Positions 45,271 to 57,150 are shown, counted from the first letter of the stretch. The stretch: 64,000 bases of DNA from Platycnemis pennipes (GCA_933228895.1 OW121853.1:74074645-74138644), one strand, 5' to 3'. Program-made: numbers and translations. Notes: generated by a model from the sequence alone, not told the origin.

Positions 45271-47007
45271 AGTTTGCCGTAGATTTAATGGTAGATTAGA
45301 CCAACAGTCGGCTAACTATATGGCTCGCGAGCCATACGTGACTCTTTGGGTGTATTCATGTGGCGCAGAAGATGAACTGTAAAATGAAAATAAAACTATC
45401 GTAGTTTAATTTATGAGAACATATCACTCACTCAGTGATTCAACCCGAAGGATGGTCTTTAATAGGTGAGAGTAAAGCTCACCCCGTACTAAGCCAACGG
45501 CGTGTGAAATTCACACATTCAGGGTAGGGGGGCCAATTCCTTTCCCTGGGCCACCTGCGATTTCCTATGAAGTTCTGACACGCAAAAAATCGAATCGCGA
45601 GGATTTTAGATGGGGGTGTACAGAAAGGCTCTTGCCCGGGATGAGAACATATATTGGCATCAATAAATGAAACTTTCACAGTATCATGTTCTAATTCCAA
45701 CTTAGTTTAGTTCTTCAAAATTAAAACCACTAGTTAATAAATGTATGATGATATATATTTAATTTCCCTTGCCTAAAAATCCATTAGTGGTTTTATAATT
45801 ATTTTTAAAAGCTTGCGAGGAACAGGTTTTGGCTCTTCCGTCTCAAAACTTTGAAGACCCCAGTGTTAGATAATGCGATGTAAAATAAGCAGTGGAACCA
45901 CCTAATATCCAAATTATACCACTGCCATGCATATCATTTCTGTTATCAACATCCCGCTTACTTAACTAATACAAAGCCTATGGCGATGAATAAGGTATCA
46001 GCGAATAGGATATTTTGCCAACGACTGACTCCTAAGTTTACGTTAAAACACAATGTTTTTTTTAATAATTTAACTTAGAGCAATAATATTTTGGACAAAA
46101 GTGTAACGAAACAACAACGCTCCCATGGAGACGTTGTAAAGAAACAACGAATATGGTCGATCATGAGACAATGTCTGTTTATATAAACTGCTTTTGATAT
46201 TTTATGCATACGTTTCCCTTACTATATTGAGTTGGACTACAAGGACTACTGCCCTTCCTGTGAACGAGCTCCCAGAAAGTTCCAATCAGAGCTTCGCAAT
46301 CATTCCAGCATAAAGATAACGTTCGAGTAGGTCATCGAAACGTTGGCGGACACTGTGGAGCCCAACACGACTGGAAGTACGCCCGAGAAGTACACGAAGA
46401 TCACTCACCGTGGACGCACGAGACCATTTTTCAACCCTTTTGATTGATGACCCCTGATGTCGATCGCTCGACGGAGTCGATGCATCGCAATATCGCACGG
46501 CCCCACCCGCATCCCATCCCCCTCATAAAAATAAAATGAAATCTATCCACCGCATGGGGCCAGAGGAGAGCCACCCGCATATTCCCTCCCTAAGCACCTT
46601 CGCCTCGCCGCCGCCGCCGGGAAGATTAATAATCCCCGTCGCGTCCGACGACCCGCGATCTGTAAAGCACCACCAAACAAAAAAAGGAAGGCAAAGGGAT
46701 GGGGAAGGGATATTCCTACACACCCCCTCGCGCGAATGGGGGGGGGGGGGGGAGGGTGGCGCCTGAGCGGGAGGAAAATGGTATGGTGGTTATTTCGTCC
46801 GTTTGCTCGCGCTGGACGGAATATCAAGGGGAGGCCGCGCCGCCACCCCCTGGGGGACTCCGTGAAAGTTATCACCGCAACCTTTGGAGCGGGGAGCTTC
46901 CTCACAGGAAGATCTCCGGAGAGAGGAAAGAGAAAAAGAAGGAGAGGCGAGCGGTGAGATATGGAAGCCGCCGTACTCCCGTTGGAGATGTGGGCGAATG
47001 AACCTAT
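45271..47007. other. Unannotated stretch with GC-rich island
   Basis: AT-rich to 46230. 46280-47000 is GC-rich with open frames on both strands (for example 46543-47016 minus, 157 residues; 46699-47001 plus), and has a 14-G run at 46739-46752. The texts are Arg/Gly/Pro-rich without a domain. A CpG island or low-complexity DNA is more likely than coding. Confidence 0.4.
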
Positions 47008-47090
47008 TACCCACATCTACAAAGGGTACCCGACGAGCCACCTCCATGGTGCGTGGCAGGGGGTGAATCAACACCAAACATGTACTGAAA
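47008..47090 (-). repeat. CR1-like LINE 3' tail, solo copy
   Basis: ctacaaagggtacccgacga, gccacctccatggtgcgtgg and cagggggtgaatcaacacc: hairpin plus flank of the tail in reverse. Confidence 0.55.
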
Positions 47091-47226
47091 GACATATAAC
47101 GCTACGAAATACGAAAAAATACCGTTAGTTTAGCCTGAAACGGTGAGCATAGCTTAGTGATTACTAACTACAACGAGCGAATAATGTATAATTATTAAAA
47201 TACAATAATAATTAACTAATATCATA

Positions 47227-48737
47227 AAGTATAATATAGAGGGCTTACCGCATAGGGAAACTGTTATATGCTTTGGACGTAGTACTGGAAGGTTTCCAGA
47301 GATGGCGTGGTAAGAATTTTTCGCGTTTCGACACAAACGATATATATCGCTTCCATCGCTTTCGTTTTTCTAAACGTCTCAAGCAGCACATAACATATGC
47401 CATTGTTTTGTTTTGTTATTTTATTATAATGGTGCGATATGCCTTTACCTAACGTCAACAGTCGCATGGATAAGTTAACCTTTCCCTCACTATTAAATCA
47501 AACATATCTTGTAACTGGAGTGATTCCTTGTTGTTTCATAAAAACACATAATCCGCCGCTGCAAGGGGCAGACAGAGTAGACTACAAGACACTTCCTGTT
47601 TGTGCCGCTTAAGGTGGCTGGATCGAAATTTACAGGTGTATAGATTTTCTTCATAATTGCAATATTTGTTCCTTTAATTATGCTCTAAAATTCTACGGGA
47701 AAATTTTTTTGGGGTTTTCAGTTTAGTTTTCGAGATATTTAAGATTTTTTTTTAACATGGGGCCTTATGGCACACCCCGCTTCGTAAGGGTCAATTATGT
47801 ATTATTTACGTTTCTACCATACAGATTTTCACCAAAAACTGAAATGATGTGGATATTAGCCAACAATTTTTATTCTGAGAAAACCAACCAGTGTTATCGA
47901 CTTATTTCCTCCGTATATACGAAAGAAATAAAATTATCCTTGAATTTTCAAATATCGCGCGCGAAGTTTTGAGGTGCATTTGGCAACGTGGAATCGACGA
48001 GGGAAAGCGAACGCGCGAGAAGCCACAACAAATCACACCACAAAGTCCAAGAATATTACAATGTAGTCCCCTTGACAGAGTTCTTGAGAAGAGACGAATT
48101 CGACACCTACTGTTACGACCGCTGAAACACTGAAACAATTGCCTACACAACAGCAGTGCCGAATTTCAGAATGTGCGTTGTTGCCGAGTAAAAAAGAGAG
48201 ATTAAATAAATGATTTAAACAAATGCTATAAGCGTTTAAGCATTTAATCACAATTATTTCGTCACTACAAAGTATGCGAATACCCATAGCACAAAATTAT
48301 ATACTTTTTCAATCCATACATTAAAACCAACATCTCCAAGGTCAAAGGATATGCACAGAGTGACAATGTTCAGGTTGCCAGAAACCGAATCAAGTCAAGT
48401 TTTATGTTATGTTTCATGTCAATATTTAAATTCAAAAGGGCAATGTTTCAATATGACTTGAGAATTTGAGGTATCCGGTTAAAATGACGTGTAATTTAAT
48501 CATCTCCAAGCAATTTTTTAGTGCCATTGAAATTATATGAGCACTAGTTCTCAACAACTCACGATTACCGAACCAGCCACCTTAAATCGATTACAAAAAT
48601 GAAAGCGATGGAAGCAATATATATCGTTTGTGACTTGACGCATAAAATTCTTCCCCGCCATCTATAAAAACCTTCCAGTACTACATCCAAACCGTATAAC
48701 AGTTTTTCCCAATGCGGTGAGGCTCTATATTATACTT
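47227..48737. mobile_element. 1.5-kb structure with ~150-bp inverted arms
   Basis: The left arm (47227-~47372) and right arm (~48597-48737) are inverted copies. They share aagtataatatagag, a ccgcat..ggaaa segment, actgttata, tagtactggaaggttt and cgatatatatcgcttccat. A TTAA-flanked element occupies most of the space between them. No transposase is visible. It could be a foldback element or two opposed insertions. Confidence 0.65.
47613..48581. mobile_element. 969-bp TTAA-flanked non-autonomous element
   Basis: Ends GGTGGCTGGATCG and the complement of GGTGGCTGGTTCG, bounded by ttaa at 47609-47612 and 48582-48585. A TTAA target is used by piggyBac and Kolobok; without a transposase the superfamily stays open. 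The interior is AT-rich with short frames only. Confidence 0.65.
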
Positions 48738-48744
48738 ACTCTAT

Positions 48745-48925
48745 GCTACTATGTAGATATTAATCACTTAGTTACACATGACTTGTGAATCCATTCCTAT
48801 TTCTATGAAGTAATGGCATTGTAACTCTTAGGTGCATGTAAATAGTGAATGTATGATCTTTCACCCCCTTCCAGACACCCTCTCGGAGGCTCGCAGGGTA
48901 TTACGAAGATGTAGACTACAAACGA
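48745..48925 (+). repeat. CR1-like LINE 3' tail, solo copy
   Basis: ctactatgtagatattaatc..acttagttacacatg, then aggtgcatgtaaatagtgaa..tg, ctttcaccccctt and ctcgcagggtatt..acgaagatgtaga. It is the closest match in the window to the tail at 8097-8312. Confidence 0.65.
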
Positions 48926-49744
48926 ATATATATATATACTTATTATTGATTGGTTAATCTGCTTGCATTCACAAAAAAGTATACTATGGTGCCGTTAACG
49001 TGAGTCAATAAAAGTTAAGAACTGTTTCCAGTACAGACTAGTCTACCTGCGTCACGCTTACATATCCAGTCTTTAAGTATTCCATTATAATATAGCAAGG
49101 AAGGAAAGGCATATTAAAGGCATCCGTAAGGGAATTCTGTTTTTCTAATCTTGTTTTCGTGATCGTATCTAGGGTAATACACTAGGGCTCTCCAATTTTT
49201 CTACGTTTCTCTGGAAGCAAACACACTCACCGAAGCTGTTACCTCATTCAAACAAAAAGCTACAAGATGTCATAGAAAATACGGTCCTATCCAAAGAAAA
49301 CAACTCCACATTTGAGGACTGTTCCTCGAAGCATTAAAAAAGAAACTGATACCAGAACGTAGGTTAATATTTTGAATTTTCAATTTTCTGTAAGTTAATT
49401 GAAGTAATCTTTTAAGTTAATTTTAAACTGACGTATTTTCCGAATTTGCTGGAAATATTTTGAGAAAGCCAGCATATTTTGCTTGCAGCGATATGGAGGA
49501 AAAGATTCGAGAAAGATGCTGCTGCTAAAAGAACATTTTTCCATCTATCCGTACGGCAGTGCGAAAATGTATTCCATACGCAAATGGATCTTAAAAGGCA
49601 ACATAAAAAGGGGATATGTAAGCAGTCTTTAGTAAATCTTAAATTGTGCAACATGCAACAAAAATACACTGAGCCCTCGTATGCCTAATGAGAACTAAAA
49701 CCTAATACATTCACATAAATGCCTAAAATATTGATGCAAATTAT
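48926..49744. other. Unannotated stretch
   Basis: AT-rich. Frame 49479-49688 (plus) and its minus-strand counterpart are unrecognised. This is the left flank of the large LTR element. Confidence 0.35.
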
Positions 49745-50165
49745 TGAGATCGGTTTTTTATCGGGTGATTAACAAGTACAGTCCAAGTTCCCTTGGAGAC
49801 GTATTTATTCGGCACCTTTCCCCCCCCCCCTTGAAACGAGACGAGCAGAAAAGGATAGGGAAGGAAGGGCAACTTCTCCTCTTGTCCGCGTGCTTGACGG
49901 CAACCGGTGTTGGAAGGATGCTTCGGCGTCGTTCCGCTTGCTGGCCTCTAAGGCAATGAGCCCCCGCCTTGGCCAGGCCCTCCTTTCTATATCGAGGCTG
50001 GCTTTTGACCCTCCGCCGGGGCCCCTGTTGGATTGGGATACTGCTTTTAGCGGCCGGAGTGGCCGATGACTCGACTCACTCTTCGCGCTGAGTCTTGCTT
50101 CTCCGATCCCTTTCCACATTAGCGGTAAACAAAGGGGGGGGGGGGGGTGGAGGAGACACGGTTCA
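49745..50165 (-). repeat. 3' LTR of the chimeric element
   Basis: Minus strand runs TGAACCGTGTCTCC to CCGATCTCA. It includes a 14-G run (plus strand, 50134-50147). It is preceded on the minus strand by a polypurine tract. It is GC-richer than its surroundings. Confidence 0.85.
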
Positions 50166-50183
50166 TCCTCCCTCTCTACCCTC
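50166..50183 (-). other. Polypurine tract of the chimeric element
   Basis: The minus strand reads GAGGGTAGAGAGGGAGGA directly against the LTR start TGAACC. Position and composition are as expected for the plus-strand primer, and this fixes the LTR boundary and the orientation. Confidence 0.8.
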
Positions 50184-51108
50184 GCCAATTATCTCTTCCT
50201 TTCACCATCTCAGACCCGGTCAAGTCTTCGGGGACAACAAAGGGGTAGTATAGGGAAGGTAGGGAGGTTTTTCTGCTCGCATCGGCCAAGGGTTTTCACA
50301 CATCCAAAGCTTTACAATCAAAATACATGTTTTAGTAGCACAACAAAATCACTCCAAAGTATTGAAAGGCATAACAGTTAAAAACCTTTAAAGGGTAAGA
50401 GAGTATACAATAGTAAATGCTTTGTCAGATGAAAAATCATTCCAAACATTAATTTATAACACCCATGATTTACATCAAGCAACAAGTAAGAAATTATTGG
50501 TGCGAAAATAGTGAAAGAAGAAGACTAATATGAAATTCCAAGATATATTAATAAATGTCAATAAGGGTACATATTACGTACACCCACTGTGCACAACACA
50601 TTAAACAAAATAGGCACACCATGGGATATATAAATAGCTCAATAAAATTTTAAAAAATCTTCCCAAAACAAATTACACAAATGATTAAAGTGCGATAACT
50701 TTACATGTCATTTTCACATGAAGGACAAGTAAAAAAATTAGTGATGGGAAAACACATGATACAAAAGCTTCAGTTACATAAATACTACAAATTATCCAGA
50801 AAAATAGTTGTCTTTACGATCTACGACAGCAGGTACATACCGTAAAAAAACTAATAGCTGCATTAGGAAGATCATAAATTATACACCTCGTTTGTTAAAT
50901 TCGCAACAAGCCGTATGTATTGAAAATATTTGCACTTCATTAATCACATGATAGGGGCACCATGATTGTAAAATAGGCTTATGACTTTATGCACAACAAA
51001 GAGAATATGTAGTATTGAAACCTTCTGTTAGGTAACTTTAAGTAAGAAATGATATGGTAGATGATGGGTTGCATACTACCGCAAAGAGCATTCTACAAAT
51101 ATCTTCCC
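50184..51108 (-). other. AT-rich 3' region of the chimeric element
   Basis: About 900 bp, markedly more AT-rich than the LTRs and pol, with stops in all frames. It lies between a short ORF (51109-51342) and the polypurine tract, where an env gene or 3' UTR could be expected. The composition shift resembles a host 3' UTR. No match is visible by eye. Confidence 0.4.
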
Positions 51109-51342
51109 CTAATTTGGTGTGTCTTCTAAGCCTTCCTTCTTGGGTGCCGAGCTTCTGCCCACACCCTCTCTTGAAGCATCATCGTGAGATAGGTTGCTGT
51201 TTAGTGCTCCAATAAAGTTGCATGGTTTACCATAACAAAAACATAACTTAGCTGTCACATCAACATAACTCTCCGACAAAGAATAGCACCTTGACCCAAC
51301 GATAACAATAATTACCCCCTTTTTTTTAACAGGCGTTAACAA
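51109..51342 (-). CDS. Short ORF in the 3' region, origin unknown
   Basis: 77 residues from an ATG at 51342, containing SESYVDVTAKLCFCYGKPCN and ending EGVGRSSAPKKEGLEDTPN. I do not recognise it. It does not resemble integrase, gag or a retroviral envelope. It sits between the pol remnant and an AT-rich stretch that looks like a 3' UTR, so it could be the end of a third captured host transcript. It could also be a chance frame. Confidence 0.3.
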   Translation of the reverse strand: MLTPVKKKGVIIVIVGSRCYSLSESYVDVTAKLCFCYGKPCNFIGALNSNLSHDDASREGVGRSSAPKKEGLEDTPN

Positions 51343-51537
51343 GACTACCCCGCCCTGTTATAGTGCATCCTACTTAAATCTAAGTACTCAGCACTCCCGG
51401 CAAACCCAAAAAAAAAGAAAAAAAATTCGACTCGTGCAGCTCCGGAGTCGATCCCTCGGCGTCCTCCTCCACCAGCCGCCGTCCAGACAAGAGGGGAAAG
51501 GTGGGTGGGTAGGAATACCGATTGCTCCGATCCCCAG

Positions 51538-53320
51538 CTAACAATTGTGGGTGTCACCTTCTTCTCTCCTCGAAAACTGTTTTATTTGAGAAACGTGACA
51601 CCTCCTCACGAATGCGCCCGTTCGTTCCTCGGCGAGTTCGACAGTGACTGGGCTCGTAAAATTGGAAATTGTGCATGGCCGAGGCCACCTAGAGAGGACC
51701 TTTCCCGTCACTTAATTAGGAGCGGAGCTAATGGGATGCAACCGGTATACGACAATATCTCCTACCCGGAATTTCTGTGGTTTCCTGTCCCGATTGTACC
51801 TAGACGCAACCTTTTTATTTGCTAGTTGGAGATTTTTCAGAGCCTCTTCCCACCGCTGCATGACGTTGTTCTCTCCCGCCGGGTCAGTTAGTTGTTCGTC
51901 GATCTCCCACTTAATGCCCAGGGGATCATTTAATTCTCTCCCGAAAAAGAGACTCGCTGGCGAACATTTAGTGCTTTCATGACGTGCTGAATTGAAGGCC
52001 ATCATTAACGCTCCTAGATTTTCGTCCCAATGATCCTGACTTTGATTATGGAATATGCTTAGTGCGATCTTGAGATTTCTGTTTACCCTTTCTACTTGGG
52101 AAGCCTGCGGGTAATACGGCGTCGTAGTTATGTGTTTTATCCCCCATTTGAAGCACATCCCTTTAAATGTCTCCGACGTGAATACGCTAGCGTTATCCGA
52201 AACGAGGTATTTGGGAATCCCGCAGACCGCGAAAACTCGACCGTTTAATTCTCTAACGGTGGTTCTGGCTGTCATATCTCGCGTGGGGATAAACATCGAG
52301 AACTTTGTAAAGCCATCTACGATCGCCAGTAAACACTTGTTCCCCCTCCTAGTACGCGTTAAAGGCCCCATATAAAAAATATAAATTTTCTCCCACGATT
52401 CGCTGCATATCTGCGCCGCATGCAGCCCGACTCGTGTATCCTGGGCTGGTTTCGCCCTTTGGCACTCCTCACACGTGCGTACGTATCGCCGTATATCCCC
52501 GTCCATTTTCGGCCAGTAAAAATCCCTTTTTATTTTTCCGGCGGTTTTCATGTATCCTAAATGTCCTCCAATTACCGAGTTATGAAAGTATTGCATGATC
52601 ATTTCCCGCGCCATTTTCGGGACGACAACCCGATTACGCCGGGCCCCCGCGGGGCGATACACTAATACTTCGCGTACTATTTTAAAATGATTAGGAGCAT
52701 TCCCGTCATAAACCTTTCTCTTTAATCTTTCGCATTCACTATCATTTACTTGGTGTTCTTTTATGGACAAAAACGAAAGAGGACTCAGGTCGAGGACGCT
52801 TATCACGTTCTCGTTACCCATCTCACCAGCCGTCTGGCCTTCGAAAATTCTTGACAGGCAATCTGCCACCACATTCTCGCTCCCTTTTACATGGTGTATA
52901 TGAAAAGAATAGGGCGATATCCTTAGAATCCATCTTCCGATTTTCCCTAGTTGTTTGGGATGTTTCTGGAGCCATGATAGGGCTTCATTATCTGTATATA
53001 GATCAAACTTTCGTCCTAACAGATATTTTTCAAATTTTTCTACCCCGAAGACTATCGCTAAGCATTCCGTTTCGTACGCGGAATATTTTTTTTCTGACGG
53101 CGTGAGGGTGCGACTCGCAAAGGCCACAGGCGCGAGCTGACCTTCTACTCGTTGAGACAATACGACTGCCATTGCGTTAGTTGACGCGTCGGTGTAAAAC
53201 GAACCCCTTATTAAAGTCTGGGATCTATAGCACCGGCGGTGATGAAATTTTGACTTTAAAGTTGTTCAAAGGACTCCTGTTGTTCTTTTCCCCAGGAAAA
53301 TCGTACTTTCTTTCTTTTTA
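51538..53320 (-). pseudogene. Ty3/gypsy pol remnant: RNase H and integrase
   Basis: Starts within the RT-RNase H hinge (VRFSWGKEQQESFEQL), is broken by a stop and a frameshift near 53200-53260, then runs 486 codons (53172-51712). RNase H: the first Asp lies in TDAS just upstream of that frame, then Glu36, Asp61 and Asp104 (VADCLSR). The HHCC zinc finger has His197, His204, Cys234 and Cys237. The integrase core has Asp326 (SDNASVF) and Glu361 (VERVNR), 35 residues apart, but the first catalytic Asp of the expected DFMGPL box is replaced (residues 266-270 read FYMGP). A stop at 51712 is followed by about 58 further in-frame codons of integrase C-terminus (SRWPRPCTISNF, HVSQIKQFS). RT, protease and gag are missing. 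The product would be inactive. Confidence 0.9.
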
Positions 53321-54018
53321 ACATATTCAATTTTGGATAGTATTTAGCCATCCATCCATTAGACTTCAAAAACAATTCCACAATGAAAAGCCCATATTCA
53401 GAACCATGAACTGCTGCTGTTACGAGGCCGTTTAGAAAACCTAAGTCCAGGTCCTTGCAAGGTCCTTCCTCCAGTTTCCCAAGAAATATATTATAAACTA
53501 CCATTGCGCAGTAGTTAGCACATTTCTGGTCACCGCAACTAAGAGAGGCACTTACTACTACGGCATCTCCCCCACACTACGACCTTAGTTTTCTCGTTAT
53601 TCACCGTTAAATTTCCTAGCAGCTGAACACCCAGTCTAATACAAATATTACGTTCTTCTGAAGTCGGAATGGTCTCGATCACGGAGCCAACCAGTTTAGC
53701 AATTTAAGGTAATCCCTTGCCGTGGTTAACGATGTAATCCTGATACCCTCTGCTCAATGCACACGCATTCCTCAGGTAACGAAAACAGGCACACGAACCT
53801 TCTAAACTTATTCCTGGGGAGAAATTTTCACTAAAAGCCAATAGTTCATCACAGTGCTTGTCTATTTCCACTTCATCGGAGCTATTCATACTTGCAAATG
53901 CTATTCTACGATTAATATCGTAACATATATTACTCAATATGACTTCACTGCCACAACTACAGTTCACAACATCAACCATAAACCGATTCAGTTCCACTAA
54001 ATTCCATACACTAAACAC
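53320..54018 (-). pseudogene. ATXN10: ATXN10 (ataxin-10) retrocopy, intronless, partial
   Basis: Conceptual order: CACFRYLRNACALSRGYQDY near 53780, a stop at 53704-53706, then KLVGSVIETIPTSEERNICI, RLGVQLLGNLTVNNEKTKVV, W, a one-base frameshift in a G run near 53572, then SCGDQKCANYCAMVVYNIFL and FIVELFLKSNGWMAKYYPKL. This follows the N-terminal armadillo region of ataxin-10, where ECFRCLRNAC, L.FLGN and DLFLKS..L...FPKL are conserved. No intron interrupts about 210 codons. An ATG at 53979-53977 could be the start, though the frame is open upstream to 54018. The sequence passes in frame into pol at about 53320. Ataxin-10 is a cytoplasmic armadillo-repeat protein; this copy is disabled and C-terminally truncated. 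Confidence 0.8.
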
Positions 54019-54237
54019 GCATGTTTTTCAAGGCCAAGAACAATGAAATTTTATGAAGCAACGAGCACATGGTCTACAATTCAACTACAATACAATTACA
54101 ATTGTGCCCTGCTCCAAAAATCGGAGAAGTTGACAGCTGATTTTGGCGTCCTTGCTCGAAGTGTATTTTAAAGAAAAGAAGTGCATGAAAATTCATGCTC
54201 AATAATATACTTGTGTGAATCTAGCTCATGTGAAAAA
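54019..54237. other. Short spacer between the two captured genes
   Basis: About 220 bp between the head-to-head ATXN10 and TOPBP1 copies. It could contain 5' UTR of one or both transcripts. No LTR-element sequence is recognised in it. Confidence 0.35.
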
Positions 54238-55719
54238 TGGCAGGTTGTTTTGAAAATGTCCAAATTCCAACAGTCCAGAAAAATCCTCTTCCAGAGTCAC
54301 AGTGGTGAATTTGGAGGATGCTGGCGAAGCTATGCCAAACAATTTGTCCAACAAAGACGTTTCACAGGAAGATGGGGTTCCTGAGAGTTCCAACGTTCCC
54401 CCTGGAAAATTATTTCATGGTTTAAAGTTTGTGGTGGCAGGATTTGATGGGGATCCTGATGATGAAGATGCAGGGGAAAAGATAAGGCAAATGCTGACGG
54501 AGTTAGGGGGTCAGGTGACGGTGAGACGCTTCAGGGGCATTCCAGACTACGGCATTGTACCTGTTGAAGGAGGCTAACTGCCCTGCACAGTGGGCGAAGT
54601 TATTACCCCTCTGTGGCTGGAGGATTGTAATGATCAGAGTAAAGTAATTCCCGTGGAATATTATCATCGTTCCTTTATGGTGAAGGCCAAGAGTAGATGT
54701 GTGACTGGTATCAGCACTTATTCAGAAAAAGGAACGACTGTATATTGCAAGTTTAGCCAAAACTTTGGGAGCTTATTCCCAGGAAGTATTCTCCAAGAAG
54801 GACATTCCAGAGAAGAATGCTGTAGCATATACTCATCTGATTTGTCCAACTCCTGAAGGAAACAAGTATGCAGCTGCCGTCAAGTGGGGTCTGCCTGCAG
54901 TGACTAAGGACAGGATACTTGCTTGTGCCCAGAAGGGACAGAAAGTGCCAGAGGCTGATTACTATGTGGTGAAATGTGGACAATATTCACCTTAGCTTGA
55001 AGCCAAGGAAACTGGGTTGTTGGTGATTGGTGACCCATCTGGTACCAGGTTCACGTATGCTAAAAAGTGGGGAATAGGGTAGACCGGGGCAGGTTTGGTA
55101 CAGGGGCAAGTTTACACACTGCTTATTGCTCACAAACTGTTGATCGGAGCGCAGCAATTGTCACATCAGGAGAGTCATTGGGACCGCCATTTACATTTAT
55201 GTAAGTCTGCAGTCATAGTGACGAGTGAAAATCAATAGAGAGCAGTATTTGTGATTTTTCTTTTAGTGAGTAAACTTTTTCACCACTACGATGGCATTAA
55301 TAACTTCTATACCATTAGATGTTCACAACTCATTATGGTTTATCCTGTTAGACTGTTCTTTTGATGTTAATATAAGATATTCAGTTGAATACCTACGTCG
55401 TGAACCAAACTTATATTTTACATTTAGTCGAAAATGTGCCGAAGGGGCAAGTTTACACAAGGCACATGGGGCAAGTTTACACATTCTTCAAATCGTGTAA
55501 AGGTGCCCCGTGCTTTTCAAACACTAGAACACCTGAACTCACCTGCATACTTAGAACGTCTGCACGGTCATTTGTGCTGAATTTGATATATCATAGGGAT
55601 TATAGGTTAATTTTGCTTCTTTTCAAGGCAATTAGAGGAACATCAAAAAATGTATATTAAAAATATAAAAAAATTTCACTTCATAATGGACCGTCCGATT
55701 CTTTCAAGACTTTTACTGT

Positions 55720-56525
55720 GATCGTCTGCCCCAAGAAGGGACAGAAATATCCTTAACTATTCATTCTTTTTTACCACCCATTCCAAATAATATTGCTAGA
55801 AGCGTGCGTCAGAAGCGTAGCGCAAACGTCTACCCTCTTGGACTGAACGAGAAACTACAGGAGTGGATTGGTTTCTGGGTTTTTAAAATGGCACAACTCT
55901 TTATGAATCAGGGCAACTCAATCTACTAGCCTTGCGAGAGCTACTAGTTTCAATTGGACATATATCGCGGCTTTCTTCAAAAATTTAACGATTGTCATGA
56001 ACCACCTTAAGATCGGCTCATCAGATATTTGGAATGCAGATGAAACTGGCGTGATTGCAGTTCACAAGCCTAATAGTTGGACTGAAAGGATTCCGCCCGA
56101 GCGGTAGAATCGCATCCGCTGAAGGAGAGACTCTTGTCACAGTGGCATCACCTGTAAATGCTGCTGGTTACAGCATGCCTCCATTCATCGTGTTTCTCAG
56201 GGTAAACTGCCAGCCAAAATTTGCTCGTGACGACCCTGTAGGCTCTGAAGGAGATGCCAACTCCTCATGTTGAGCAGTTGAGAAAAATGGTTTTATTTGG
56301 CAAACACTTTGTTCATCATGCTCGATGCTCTCCTGAGCGGCCATGTCTATTGCTTCTCGATAGCAGTGATTGGCACCTCTCAATTGAACAGCTAGATTTC
56401 TGCAAGGTAATGGCGTAACACTTTGGGTTTTCCCTCCCCATTGCATCCACTAGCTTCAATCATTGACTGGAGCGTATACGGCCCATTGAAAAAGTTCATC
56501 AACACTGCCTGTGATTCATGGATGA
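55720..56525 (+). pseudogene. Pogo/Tigger-like DDE transposase relic
   Basis: Readable pieces across frames: NIARSVRQKRSANVYPLGLN, LKIGSSDIWNADETGVIAVH (first catalytic Asp in the NADETG box; NMDETG is usual), KGFRPSGRIASAEGETLVTV then AAGYSMPPFIVFLRVN, and near the end WSVYGPLKKFINTACDSWMT. The order matches the DDE_1 superfamily (pogo/Tigger/jerky). The second Asp region (LLLDS..HLS) can be made out around 56345-56385. Many stops and frame changes, so it is dead. The N-terminal DNA-binding (CENP-B/HTH) part is missing or unreadable. Confidence 0.75.
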
Positions 56526-56553
56526 CTAGCGTCCAATGACTATATATGACACA

Positions 56554-57150
56554 CAGAGTTGGGATTAACGATTTAAAAAATTAACGATCAAAATTAATCG
56601 TTAAAAATGTGGTTAACTATTTAATTTAATCATTTCTTTTTAGAAGACTTAACATTTAATAGTTAAAATTATGGATTAACTGATATAAAACTATCTTCAG
56701 TTAATTTTTTTCGTTAATTTTTGGCGAATGTCGACCTGTCCGAATTTGGGGGCAAAGGTTGCTTAATTGACAAATATCGGTATCTTTTGACAATTGACAA
56801 ATTGCAGTATCTAAGAATGCAAGGGTAGTTGTGCAAGAATGCAATGGATAGGTCTTGACGAATGCATCCAAACAAAAGTGGGGATGAGGGGAGTGACCAC
56901 CGAAGTTTAGGAACACACCCTCAGACGAGAAAACACGAAACCACGCGAAGACAATGCCCTTGTGGGCTCGTATGCCTTACTCGGTGACATCATGTCGTCA
57001 ATGCTACATTGAAACCGAGAAAGATTAGTCGCATGAAAGCCTATGACGGATAAGAATGGGGAGGGGTTCATTCAAACTAATGTAATTGTCACAAGGTGCC
57101 AGTCTACGTGAGTCTTGCTCGGCTACATTGCGTCGTCAATACACATCCAC
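56554..57150. mobile_element. hAT element copy 2 (left part), nested in the pogo element
   Basis: Starts CAGAGTTGGGATTAACGATT and follows the element at 28292-30317 for about 600 bp, up to ctcggctacattgcgtcgtc. It lacks the Harbinger insertion and so provides the empty site (tatgccttactcgg at 56971-56984). The right end is absent, replaced by acatacaataaatacac-type sequence. Confidence 0.75.

Noticed and set aside
46543..47016. 157-residue minus-strand frame as a gene
   Set aside because: GC-rich island with competing frames on both strands and no recognisable domain.
49745..50165. Reading the two 420-bp repeats as a plain segmental duplication
   Set aside because: TG..CA ends, an adjacent primer binding site and a polypurine tract at the expected sides identify them as LTRs.
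53256..53504. A gypsy RT N-terminal segment throughout this frame
   Set aside because: Only the last ~17 residues fit pol; the rest follows ataxin-10 (FIVELFLKS...PKL), so the frame is a fusion.
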